DNA from: Kribbella sp. VKM Ac-2569
Lineage (GTDB): Bacteria > Actinomycetota > Actinomycetes > Propionibacteriales > Kribbellaceae
Length of the DNA: 64,000 nt
NCBI RefSeq assembly: GCF_004216905.1
Contig: NZ_SGXJ01000001.1
Span: 1-64,000, forward strand
Direction of reading: 5' to 3'
The position numbers and the translations under genes were made by a program. The notes under the pieces are model-generated. The model was not told the origin of the DNA. It made no database searches and saw only the letters and a program-made list of their open reading frames with translations. Positions within the stretch are counted from its first letter, which is position 1. Every line of letters begins with the position of its first letter. This document shows positions 25,771 to 33,599 of the stretch, one piece after another.

Positions 25771-27105
25771 TTACGCTGCGGCTGCGGCCTTGAGGGCGCG
25801 GAAAAGTCCCGCCTCGTTCATCCCGAGGTGCTCGAGCATGATCCGGTCGCGTTCCTTCTGGGTCGATCCGAGCGCGGCCAGCTCACGGTAGAGCGTGCCG
25901 ACCTCGACCCCGCCGTACCGGGTGAACAGGTAGTCGAGCGCCAGCCAGGACAACGGGTACGAGCTGTCGGCCTGGTCGAAGAACGTGTCGTCGGCGGGTA
26001 GGCTCTTCGCCTTCGCGAGGTACTTCGTCCGCACGTCCAGCCGGTATTCCTTGATGGCCAGGTCCTTCTGCCCGTCCATCGGCAGGAACTCGACGTACGT
26101 CGCGGCGCCCTCGACCAGCCAGCGTGGAGCGTACGGGCCGTACGGCGCGGTGGCGACGTGGGTGAACTCGTGGGCCAGCGTGCGGGCGTCGACCTTGTTC
26201 CGGTTGTGCGGGTTCACGACGACGTACGAGTCGGCCCGCTGCCCCTCGCCGGTGACCTCGCCGGGCAGCGTGCGGTACACCCAGGTCGCCATCGCGAGTG
26301 CATCCTCGGCGTTCTTCGGCTGTGTGTAGTCGGCGCCGCGGACGATCTTGTCGTCGAGCGCGATCACCACGCCGGAGCCGTTCCAGCCGCCGGGCCAGGC
26401 CTTCGAGACCGCCTGCACCGCGCTGACGGACACCGTGACCAGCTTGTCCGCGAGTGCGTCCTGCCCCTTCCCGACGACCACGAGAACGCGTGCGGCCCGC
26501 TTCACGAGGACAAGGTCCATGTCCCACGCTTCCTGGTGCGAACCACGTGGCAGGCGCTTGTCCAGGTCGGAGTCGGAGACCAGCATCCAGGTGCCGTTGG
26601 GCCGCTGGGTGAAGGTGTACCCGAGCATCGCGCGGACCGGGACCAGGTCGATGCTGCGGATCTGGTACGTCATCGCGACGGCCACGAGGTACGTCGACGG
26701 GCCGTACTTCTGGGCGATCGTGTCGTCGTACTGCTGGGCCAGTTGCTGGTAGGTCAGCTTCGCGAATCCGAACTGGCGGAGGTTCGTGAACAGGGTGCGC
26801 TGGCTCGCGACGAGCCGCTTGTTGCCGGGGTCGACGTCGGCGAGGAACGCCTGCTCGTTGCCGGCGAGGACGGCCTGCGAGCGGCGTTGCAGCACCTGGT
26901 CGACGGCTGCCGATCGCGCGGCCTGGTCGACCGTCGGCGTGTTGGTGGTGGCGTCGGCAGCGCGACCGTCGGTCTGGCTCGAGCGATGCAGAGCGAGACC
27001 GCCGGCCACCGCGACCACCACCAGGACGAGTGACAGCAGGACCGGCCAGACGCGCGATCGCCGGCGCGTGGCCGCGTGCCGGCTGTGTCGCCCTGCCTCA
27101 GCCAC
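25771..27105 (-). CDS. extracytoplasmic HExxH metallopeptidase-like protein (paralogue 3)
   Basis: A 444-residue protein beginning at GTG 27105, nine bases after the dxs stop, so probably cotranscribed with dxs. An Arg-rich n-region and hydrophobic helix (residues about 17-35, VWPVLLSLVLVVVAVAGGLAL) give a signal anchor. LQRRSQAVLAGNEQAFLADVDP and LFTNLRQFGF match its paralogues. The zinc motif is HEFTH in TLAHEFTHVATAPYG, with the third ligand Glu in WLVEGAATYVEF. The C-terminal EHLGMNEAGLFRAL matches the tail of paralogue 2. Probably a membrane-anchored surface protease; function unknown. Confidence 0.75.
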   Translation of the reverse strand: MAEAGRHSRHAATRRRSRVWPVLLSLVLVVVAVAGGLALHRSSQTDGRAADATTNTPTVDQAARSAAVDQVLQRRSQAVLAGNEQAFLADVDPGNKRLVASQRTLFTNLRQFGFAKLTYQQLAQQYDDTIAQKYGPSTYLVAVAMTYQIRSIDLVPVRAMLGYTFTQRPNGTWMLVSDSDLDKRLPRGSHQEAWDMDLVLVKRAARVLVVVGKGQDALADKLVTVSVSAVQAVSKAWPGGWNGSGVVIALDDKIVRGADYTQPKNAEDALAMATWVYRTLPGEVTGEGQRADSYVVVNPHNRNKVDARTLAHEFTHVATAPYGPYAPRWLVEGAATYVEFLPMDGQKDLAIKEYRLDVRTKYLAKAKSLPADDTFFDQADSSYPLSWLALDYLFTRYGGVEVGTLYRELAALGSTQKERDRIMLEHLGMNEAGLFRALKAAAAA

Positions 27106-27114
27106 GGTCCCCTG

Positions 27115-29001
27115 CTAGGTACCCGGGCGGTCGCCGGCGGTGTCCGGCTCGCTGAGAGCTTCTGCGTGTCGAGTGAGCTGCTCGGTGATCTCCCGCGCCA
27201 CCTCTTGGCCGGTGAGCCCGATCGCCTGGAGTACGGCGGCGCGCTTGGCGTGCTCGAGGAACTCCTGCGGTACGCCGAAGTCGCGGAACGGCGTCTCGAC
27301 TCCAGCATCACGGAGCGCCTGCGCGATCATCGTGCCGCAGCCGCCGGCGCGGCCGTTGTCCTCGATCGTGGCGACCAGCTCGAAGTCCTTGGCCAGCTCG
27401 ACCAGCTGCGGGTTCACCGGCTTCACCCAGCGCGGGTCGACCACGGTGACGCCGAAACCGTGCGCCTCCAGACGCTGCGCGACCTCCATCGCGGTCGCCG
27501 CCATCGAGCCGATGCCGACCAGCAGCACGTCCTTGCCGGATCGGTGGAGTACGTCGATCTGCCCGACGCGGTCGATCGCCTCGATGTCCGGGAACACCTC
27601 GCCCTTCGCGAACCGCAGGACCGTCGGGGCGTCGTCGACCTCGATGGCCTCGTTCAGGAGCTCCTGGACCCGCTTGCCGTCCCGCGGAGCAGCGAGCCGC
27701 AGTCCGGGGACGAGGTTGGACAGCGACATGTCGTAGATGCCGTTGTGGGTCGGACCGTCATCACCAGTGACACCCGCGCGGTCGAGGACGAAGGTCACGC
27801 CGCACTCGTGCAGTGCGACGTCCAGCAGCAGCTGGTCGAAGGCACGGTTGAGAAACGTCGAGTAGAGCCCGACGACCGGGTGCAGGCCGCCCAGCGCGAG
27901 GCCGGCGGCGCTGGTCACCGCGTGCTGCTCGGCGATGCCGACGTCGAAGATCCGGTCCGGGAACTCCTCCGCGAACGGCGCGAGCCCGGTCGGGTGCAGC
28001 ATGGCCGCGGTGATCGCGACCACGTCCTGCCGCCGGTGACCGATCTTGATCAGCTCGTCGGAGAACACGTCCGTCCAGCCGCGCGGCTTGTTGACCGGGC
28101 GGATCTGGTGGAGGTTGTCCTCCTCGTCCTGCTCGGCGGCGGCGTACCCGAAGCCCTTCTTGGTCACCGCGTGCACGATCACCGGGCCGCCGAACGCCTT
28201 CGCGTTGCGGAGCGCGTCCTCGAGCGCCTGCCGGTCGTGGCCGTCGACAGGGCCGACGTACTTGAGGCCGAGGTCCTCGAACATGCCCTGCGGGGCGAGC
28301 ATGTCCTTCAGGCCCTTCTTGACGCCGTGCAGCACCTCGTACATCGGCGGGCCGACGTATGGCGTCCGGCCGAGGTTCTTCTTGATGAGGTCGAGAACCT
28401 TCTCGTACCGCGGGTTGGTCCGCAGGCTGGTGAGGTGGGTCGCGAGGCCGCCGACGGTCGGGCTGTACGACCGGCCGTTGTCGTTGACGATGATGACGAG
28501 GTTGAGGTCCTTGGCGGCGGCGATGTTGTTCAGCGCCTCCCAGGCCATACCGCCGGTCAGGGCGCCGTCGCCGATCACCGCGACCACGTGCCGGTCCTCG
28601 CCGCGCACCCGGTACGCCTTGGCCAGGCCGTCGGCGTACGACAAGGCGGTCGACGCGTGGCAGTTCTCGATCACGTCGTGCTCGGACTCGGCCTGGCTCG
28701 GGTATCCGGACAGGCCGCCTTGCTGACGAAGCGTGCCGAACTCCCCCGCCCGGCCGGTGACGAGTTTGTGCACGTACGCCTGGTGGCCGATGTCGAAGAG
28801 GAGCCGGTCCCGCGGGGAGTCGAACACCCGGTGCATCGCCAGGGTGATCTCGACCATGCCGAGGTTCGGGCCGAGGTGACCCCCGGTGCGGGTCACGGTC
28901 TCGACCAGCACGTCCCGGATCTCGGTCGCCAGATCGGTCAGCTGTTGATCGGTCAGCTTCTTGAGGTCCGCCGGACCCTCCACCGTCTCCAGCACGCGCA
29001 T
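27115..29001 (-). CDS. dxs: 1-deoxy-D-xylulose-5-phosphate synthase
   Basis: A 628-residue thiamine-diphosphate enzyme condensing pyruvate and glyceraldehyde 3-phosphate, the entry step of the MEP isoprenoid pathway. Visible motifs: [15 protein letters not shown], the substrate His in [18 protein letters not shown], the TPP/Mg site [16 protein letters not shown], and the transketolase pyrimidine domain ending [16 protein letters not shown]. The C-terminal transketolase domain carries [10 protein letters not shown]. Full length. ATG 29001 follows a GGAGGAG ribosome site. The divergent region at 29002-29115 contains TAGACT on the minus strand (29041-29036), a possible -10. Confidence 0.97.
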   Translation of the reverse strand: MRVLETVEGPADLKKLTDQQLTDLATEIRDVLVETVTRTGGHLGPNLGMVEITLAMHRVFDSPRDRLLFDIGHQAYVHKLVTGRAGEFGTLRQQGGLSGYPSQAESEHDVIENCHASTALSYADGLAKAYRVRGEDRHVVAVIGDGALTGGMAWEALNNIAAAKDLNLVIIVNDNGRSYSPTVGGLATHLTSLRTNPRYEKVLDLIKKNLGRTPYVGPPMYEVLHGVKKGLKDMLAPQGMFEDLGLKYVGPVDGHDRQALEDALRNAKAFGGPVIVHAVTKKGFGYAAAEQDEEDNLHQIRPVNKPRGWTDVFSDELIKIGHRRQDVVAITAAMLHPTGLAPFAEEFPDRIFDVGIAEQHAVTSAAGLALGGLHPVVGLYSTFLNRAFDQLLLDVALHECGVTFVLDRAGVTGDDGPTHNGIYDMSLSNLVPGLRLAAPRDGKRVQELLNEAIEVDDAPTVLRFAKGEVFPDIEAIDRVGQIDVLHRSGKDVLLVGIGSMAATAMEVAQRLEAHGFGVTVVDPRWVKPVNPQLVELAKDFELVATIEDNGRAGGCGTMIAQALRDAGVETPFRDFGVPQEFLEHAKRAAVLQAIGLTGQEVAREITEQLTRHAEALSEPDTAGDRPGT

Positions 29002-29102
29002 CGAGCTCCTCCCGCGGGTCGTCCTCGAATGCTTGAGTCTATATCTCGGACTTCAAGACGCCCGCCGGGTGTGCCTTGTTCGGAGGTGTGGTGGGTCTCA
29101 CT

Positions 29103-29108
29103 TAGGGT
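29103..29108 (+). promoter_or_regulatory. -10 box for the first DUF402 gene
   Basis: TAGGGT ends 7 nt before GTG 29116, consistent with a leaderless transcript and with that start choice. The nearest TTGTTC (29076-29081) is 21 bp away, longer than usual. Confidence 0.4.
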
Positions 29109-29115
29109 GATCGAT

Positions 29116-29622
29116 GTGGAGATGGTGAGGACCCTGTTCCGGAAGTACGACGGGCAGCCGCATCGCCTGGTCGAGGCGGTCCGGCTCGGCGAGGACGAGC
29201 ACGGCCTCTGGGTCGGCTCCGTTCCCGGTACCCGCGGGCAGCGCGCCGACGGCAGCTGGACCACGATCGACCACCACCGGGTCCGCCTGTTCCCGCACGG
29301 CCAGTGGTGGAGTGCTCTGTTCAACGACGAGCCGCACCAGACCGCGATCTACTGCGACATCACGATGCCGGCCGAGTTCGGCGTCGACTCGGTCACCGCT
29401 GTCGACCTCGACCTCGACATCCGCCTGCTCCGCGACGGCACCGTGCGCGTGATGGACGAGGACGAGTTCCACGAGCACCAGATCCGCTACAACTACCCGC
29501 CCCAGGTGATCGCCACCGCTCGAGCGACCTGCGACCACCTCGCCACCACCATCACCACGGCAGAACCGTTCGTCACGGCGTACAAGCCGTATCTCGAGCA
29601 GATCCGCGCGCTCGGGCGGTAA
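29116..29622 (+). CDS. DUF402 domain protein (copy A)
   Basis: A 168-residue cytoplasmic protein. GTG 29116 is preferred because it gives the same N-terminal length as the paralogue at 32558 and lies at the right distance from a -10 box; GTG 29107 and ATG 29122 are alternatives. The DUF402 core is clear: FPHGQWWSALFN, YCDITMPAEFG, AVDLDLDIRLLRDG and DEDEFHEHQIRYNYPP. Several DUF402 proteins are nucleoside phosphatases or RNA-linked, with acidic metal ligands such as this Asp/Glu cluster. Roughly half the residues match copy B by eye. It lies just upstream of the GG-protein/DUF4132 pair. Confidence 0.8.
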   Translation: MEMVRTLFRKYDGQPHRLVEAVRLGEDEHGLWVGSVPGTRGQRADGSWTTIDHHRVRLFPHGQWWSALFNDEPHQTAIYCDITMPAEFGVDSVTAVDLDLDIRLLRDGTVRVMDEDEFHEHQIRYNYPPQVIATARATCDHLATTITTAEPFVTAYKPYLEQIRALGR

Positions 29623-29761
29623 CCGGCTCCCGTCGGCTAGGAGCCCCCCTGAACCAACGAGAGCCGGTCACGATGACGACCTCTGGGCCGGCACCCCACC
29701 ATGCTCCGTCGCATTCCGCGATCGGTCCACTCCTCACAGCAAAGTTGCATCAAGTTGCAGG

Positions 29762-29791
29762 AGCGCTGGGCCCACAAGTGGGCGCAGCGCT
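29762..29791. promoter_or_regulatory. near-perfect palindrome upstream of the GG-protein operon
   Basis: Two 14-bp arms (29762-29775 and 29778-29791, 13 of 14 pairs) separated by AA. It ends 3 bp before the -10 TATGCT (29795-29800), covering the -35 position. Two TTGCA direct repeats (about 29744-29760) lie just upstream. Position and symmetry suggest an operator for a dimeric regulator rather than a terminator. Confidence 0.5.
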
Positions 29792-29794
29792 GAC

Positions 29795-29800
29795 TATGCT
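29795..29800 (+). promoter_or_regulatory. -10 box for the GG-protein/DUF4132 operon
   Basis: TATGCT, 6 nt before GTG 29807, with no ribosome site; a leaderless start is likely. Confidence 0.5.
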
Positions 29801-29806
29801 GCGGCG

Positions 29807-30136
29807 GTGGGGATCACGGTGAAGATCGTCGATGTGTCGGGGGCAGGGCGGGTCGGTACGACGACGCTGCTGGAGGGGATTCCGAGCAGGATCACGCTGC
29901 GCGACCTCGTCCTGACGCGTGTCCGGGACGAAGTGGCGCGCTTGAACGCCGACCCACAGAAGCAGCGGCAGCTCGACTGGGAGCAGCAGGCCGAGCGGGC
30001 GATCGAGGCGTTCGGGCGCAACGGGTTCTTCGTGCTGGTCGACGACCGGCAGGTGACCGAGCTCGACGAAGAACTCGAGTTGACCGCGGACTCCGACATC
30101 CGCTTCGTCCGCCTGGTCCAGCTGGTCGGTGGCTGA
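29807..30136 (+). CDS. small beta-grasp-like protein with C-terminal Gly-Gly
   Basis: A 109-residue protein ending VRLVQLVGG. The second half (GFFVLVDDRQV, then TELDEELELTADSDIRFVRL) reads like the last strands of MoaD/ThiS-type ubiquitin-like proteins: a strand with a short turn, a polar stretch, an acidic D-D-x turn before the final strand, and the exposed diglycine. The N-terminus (ITVKIVDVSG...) would be strands 1 and 2, and ITLRDLVLTRVRDEVARLN the helix. I know this family only as an uncharacterised protein encoded beside DUF4132 genes. It lies 2 bp before such a gene and has its own promoter and palindrome. The fold and the importance of the diglycine are inference. No E1-like or protease gene is adjacent. 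Confidence 0.65.
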   Translation: MGITVKIVDVSGAGRVGTTTLLEGIPSRITLRDLVLTRVRDEVARLNADPQKQRQLDWEQQAERAIEAFGRNGFFVLVDDRQVTELDEELELTADSDIRFVRLVQLVGG

Positions 30137-30138
30137 GC

Positions 30139-32532
30139 ATGGCAGGCGATGCCGCCGCGCTGGTAGCCGCGGCGCTGCAGGCCCTGCGTGGCCGGTCGTG
30201 GACAGCTGACGCAGATGCTCGGGCAATGCCCGAGATTCAGGTGATACTGCAGGCCACGGAAGCGCTGCGGCTCGAGTGCATCCTGACCGTCTCGGAGCGA
30301 GTCGACAGCTATCACTGCGCCCAACTGTTGTCGGTGATCGCGCGGAAGCGCGTCCAACTGTCGGCAGAGCACATCGAGCGGTTGCTGACGCTGCGCCTCG
30401 GGCAGTTCGAGCAGGCCGAGGCATGGCGGAGCAGCCAGGCTCTCCGCGCGGTGAGCCGCCAGATCGAATACGCTTACGCCGGGCTGCCCGGCGCAGCGCA
30501 GGAACGTCTGAAACCGCTGCTCGGGCGTGCGGCCGAGCAGGTTCAGGATGCCGCGACGGCGACCAGGCTGCGGAAGCTCGTCGGCCCGGAGGAAGGGCTG
30601 CGCGTCGACCTGATCGACGAGAACGACGACATCGGCCCTCGCCTTCGCAGCGCGTTCGAGGCAGCCGACGAACCGGCCGAGGCGCTTGCGGCGGCACTCG
30701 ATCTCCTCGCGGCGTTTCCCGCCCAGGGCAAGGCCGCGAAGAAATGGCTCACCGAGGCCGAGCGCGTCACCGGCCTGTTGTCCGAGCCCGCAGCTCTGGT
30801 CGGCGCCCTCCTCGACGCAGCTCTCGACGCCGCCGACATCGAGTCGAAGTACCCGCGCTACGTCACCCCGGCCAACGAGGCCTTCCTGTGTGGCGTTGTC
30901 GCGATCGCCGGCGTACTGCGGGACTCGACGCTCTTGCAGCAGCTTCGGCGGCTCGCGGTCAAGACGGTGACCGTGATCGGAGGTCAGTTCGGCAATCCCC
31001 GAAGCCTCCGGCTCGCCAACTCCTCGGCGCAGGCCATGGCCGATATCGGCGGGCCATCGTCGATCACCGAACTGCTCGCGCTCGAGCGTTCCGTGCGGCA
31101 CGGCACCCTCCTGAGGCAGATCCGCAAGGCCATCGACGCGCTGGCGTCCGCGCAGGGACTGACCCGCGACCAGCTGCTGGAACGCGCCGTCGAAACCCAC
31201 GACCTCGACGCCGACGGCAAGCGCCGGACACCGCTGTCGCGGGGATCGGCCGAGGTCGTGGTCGACGGGAGGACAGCAACACTCCTGTACGTCGACGAGA
31301 AGCAGACGTCCCGGAAGTCGGTGCCGCCGGACGTGAAGCAGGCCGATGCCGAAGCGCTCGCCGCAATCCGCAACGACCTCAAGGCCATCCGGAAAACCAT
31401 CGCCGGCGAGCGGGTGCGCCTGGACGGCCTGATGGCCGCGGACCGCCGCTGGCGGCTCGACAACTGGCGCGCCTGGTACCTGGACCACCCGATCACCGGC
31501 CGGATGGCCCGCACGCTGGTCTGGGTCTTCAGCACCCCGCAGGGACCGGACGTCGTCGGGATTCCGCTCGACGCCGCGAAGGTCGTCACGAGTTCAGGTC
31601 AGCAGGCCGAGATCCCGGCGGACGCCGAGGTACGGCTCTGGCACCCGATCCACTCAACCGCAGACGACGTACGCGACTGGCGGCGGTACTTGCTCGAGCA
31701 GCAGGTCGTTCAGCCGTTCAAGCAGGCGTTCCGCGAGCTCTACGTGCTCACGCCCGCCGAGGAACAGACCCGCGTGTACTCGAACCGCTTCGCCGGTCAC
31801 GTCTTCGGGCAGGTCCAGGCCCGCGCGTTGATGAAAGGGCGTGGCTGGGCGCCGGTCGCGGTCGCGTGGTGGGACGACGGCATCGACAACGGCGTTGCCC
31901 GGCGTACGTTCGAAGCGGCCGGGATCCGCGCCGAGTTCTACTTCGACCCGATCCACGACCACGAGCCCGCGGCGACCGACCTCTACCCGTACTGCACCAG
32001 TGATCAGGTGCGGTTCGTCGACGTACGGACCGATGACTCGATCGAGCTCGCCGAGGTGCCTCCACTCGTCCTGACCGAGGCGCTGCGAGACGTCGACCTG
32101 TTCGTCGGGGTCACCTCGATCGGCGCGGATCCGGAATGGCTCGACCGCGGGACCGAGCGCCGCTTCGAGACGTACTGGCACACGTTCGGCTTCGGCGAAC
32201 TGTCCGCGGCCGGCGAGATCCGCCGCGAGGTGCTCGAGCAACTCGTTCCGCGGCTGGCCATCGCCGACCGGTGCGAGTTCGAGGACCGCTACCTCGCGGT
32301 GCGCGGCGACCTCCGGACGTACCGGATCCACCTGGGCAGCGGCAACATCCTGATGTCACCGAACGACCAGTACCTCTGCATCGTCGCCGCTCGCGACGGC
32401 CAGGCGCAGAAGCTGTTCCTCCCCTTCGACGACGACCCCGTCCTCAGCCTGGTGCTCAGCAAGGCGTTCCTGCTCGCGAACGACACGGCGATCAAGGACC
32501 CCACGATCGTCGCCCAGATCAACGGCCGCTGA
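30139..32532 (+). CDS. DUF4132 domain protein
   Basis: A 797-residue cytoplasmic protein starting 2 bp after the stop of the GG-protein. Residues 1-360 are helix-rich and HEAT-like (repeated Ala/Leu helices). A short segment near 365-390 (AEVVVDGRTATLLYVD) resembles a WGR-like or linker strand pair. Residues about 430-790 form the DUF4132 region: DNWRAWYLDHPITGRMARTL, VRLWHPIHS, FKQAFRELYVLTPAE, YSNRFAGHVFGQVQARAL and LVLSKAFLLANDTAIKDPTI. No nucleotide-binding or protease motif was seen. The family, which I recall includes E. coli MolR/YehF-like proteins, has no established biochemistry. It is coupled to a GG-ended protein and flanked by DUF402 genes. Confidence 0.8.
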   Translation: MAGDAAALVAAALQALRGRSWTADADARAMPEIQVILQATEALRLECILTVSERVDSYHCAQLLSVIARKRVQLSAEHIERLLTLRLGQFEQAEAWRSSQALRAVSRQIEYAYAGLPGAAQERLKPLLGRAAEQVQDAATATRLRKLVGPEEGLRVDLIDENDDIGPRLRSAFEAADEPAEALAAALDLLAAFPAQGKAAKKWLTEAERVTGLLSEPAALVGALLDAALDAADIESKYPRYVTPANEAFLCGVVAIAGVLRDSTLLQQLRRLAVKTVTVIGGQFGNPRSLRLANSSAQAMADIGGPSSITELLALERSVRHGTLLRQIRKAIDALASAQGLTRDQLLERAVETHDLDADGKRRTPLSRGSAEVVVDGRTATLLYVDEKQTSRKSVPPDVKQADAEALAAIRNDLKAIRKTIAGERVRLDGLMAADRRWRLDNWRAWYLDHPITGRMARTLVWVFSTPQGPDVVGIPLDAAKVVTSSGQQAEIPADAEVRLWHPIHSTADDVRDWRRYLLEQQVVQPFKQAFRELYVLTPAEEQTRVYSNRFAGHVFGQVQARALMKGRGWAPVAVAWWDDGIDNGVARRTFEAAGIRAEFYFDPIHDHEPAATDLYPYCTSDQVRFVDVRTDDSIELAEVPPLVLTEALRDVDLFVGVTSIGADPEWLDRGTERRFETYWHTFGFGELSAAGEIRREVLEQLVPRLAIADRCEFEDRYLAVRGDLRTYRIHLGSGNILMSPNDQYLCIVAARDGQAQKLFLPFDDDPVLSLVLSKAFLLANDTAIKDPTIVAQINGR

Positions 32533-32544
32533 CCCGACGGCCGA

Positions 32545-32550
32545 TAGGTT
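32545..32550 (+). promoter_or_regulatory. -10 box for the second DUF402 gene
   Basis: TAGGTT, 7 nt before ATG 32558; leaderless arrangement. It lies just after the DUF4132 stop, so the gene has its own promoter although read-through is possible. Confidence 0.45.
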
Positions 32551-32557
32551 GGGGGTC

Positions 32558-33052
32558 ATGCGTGATGTCCGGGTGGTGTACCGAAAGTTCGACGAGAAGC
32601 TGCACTGGCATCAGTGGATGCGGTATCTGGGCGAGGACGAGTACGGCCTCTGGCTGGGCGCCCCGGCAGGATCCGTGTCGCAGCGGGGCGACGAGCCCGC
32701 GGTGACCCAGGAGCAGGCACATGTGCAGCTGTTCCCGCGGGACAAGTGGTTCACCGCGATCTTCAACGACGAGCCGCGGTACACCGAGATCTACGCGGAC
32801 ATCACCACGCCGGTCGAGTTCTCCGAGGACGTGGTGACGATGATCGACCTCGACCTGGACGTGATCAAGCGCCGCGACGGGACCGTGTTCATCGACGACG
32901 AGGACGAGTTCGCCGAGCACCAGGTGAAGTACAGCTACCCGCCCGACGTGATCGCCACAGCGCGCCAGACGTGCGACTGGCTCGTCGGCGCGGTGTCCAC
33001 CGACGAGCCCTTCCTCACGGTCTACAAGACCCACCTGGACAAGATCCGCTAG
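32558..33052 (+). CDS. DUF402 domain protein (copy B)
   Basis: A 164-residue paralogue of the protein at 29116-29622. Matching blocks are VYRKFDEKLH, LGEDEYGLWLGAP, AIFNDEPRYTEIYADITTPVEF, MIDLDLDVIKRRDG and DDEDEFAEHQVKYSYPPDVIATA. The acidic residues expected to bind divalent metal are retained in both copies. The two copies flank the GG-protein/DUF4132 operon in the same orientation. Its stop is 2 bp from the end of a convergent pseudogene. Biochemical function not known; phosphatase activity is possible by family analogy. Confidence 0.85.
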   Translation: MRDVRVVYRKFDEKLHWHQWMRYLGEDEYGLWLGAPAGSVSQRGDEPAVTQEQAHVQLFPRDKWFTAIFNDEPRYTEIYADITTPVEFSEDVVTMIDLDLDVIKRRDGTVFIDDEDEFAEHQVKYSYPPDVIATARQTCDWLVGAVSTDEPFLTVYKTHLDKIR

Positions 33053-33054
33053 GA

Positions 33055-33526
33055 CTACAGCGACGTCCGGCCCATCGCCACGGCGATGACGCCGACGACC
33101 GTCAGCAGCAGTGCCGAGCCGGGGTGCATGCCGACCCCCGGAAGTAGTACTCCTCGATGAGCGGCAGGAACCATCCGGTGAACGGGCCGCAGATGAGCAG
33201 CGTGGTCAGGAGCGTCTGCTGCGAATAGCCGTTCAGGTACGTCGTGGCGCTGGCGCCGGTCCCCTCGTACTTGATCCACGAGAAGACGGTGTCGTAGAGG
33301 AAGTTGTCGAGCGGCGTCAGCGAGAGGGACACGACGGTCATCCACACGAGGCAGAAGCTGATCAGCGCGATCAGCTTGCCGCGCGGGACCGGGCGGTCCA
33401 GGTACTGCAGGGCACCGCCGCGCAGACAGTAGCGGCCGGTGACCTGCTTGCCGGGATCGAGTGCTTGTCGGCGAGGAGGACCTCGACGAACTTCGGACGG
33501 GGCTTGGTGTGCGTGATTTGGTTCAT
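33055..33526 (-). pseudogene. degraded CPBP-type intramembrane protease gene
   Basis: Three frames are needed to read one protein. ATG 33526 starts MNQITHTKPRPK and runs to about 33456. A missing base there shifts into a frame with LDRPVPRGKLIALISFCLVW and a hydrophobic stretch ending in FLPLIEEYYFRG. That ending carries the EExxxR motif of CPBP/ABI proteases. A second shift near 33128 leads into a last hydrophobic segment and a stop at 33055. The downstream conserved helices with the CPBP His residues are missing. Two shifts plus truncation argue for decay, but sequencing error cannot be excluded from one sequence. Confidence 0.6.
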
Positions 33527-33599
33527 GCCGAGAAGGTTCGCCGCCCGGCCTGACACGGACCCGCCACGACTCTGACGCGGTGCCGCCACCGCGTCAGAG

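Noticed and set aside
29671..29820. 49-codon frame (MTTSGPAPHHAPSH...) between the first DUF402 gene and the GG-protein gene
   Set aside because: No ribosome site, overlaps the palindrome and promoter of the next operon, and ends after that gene starts.
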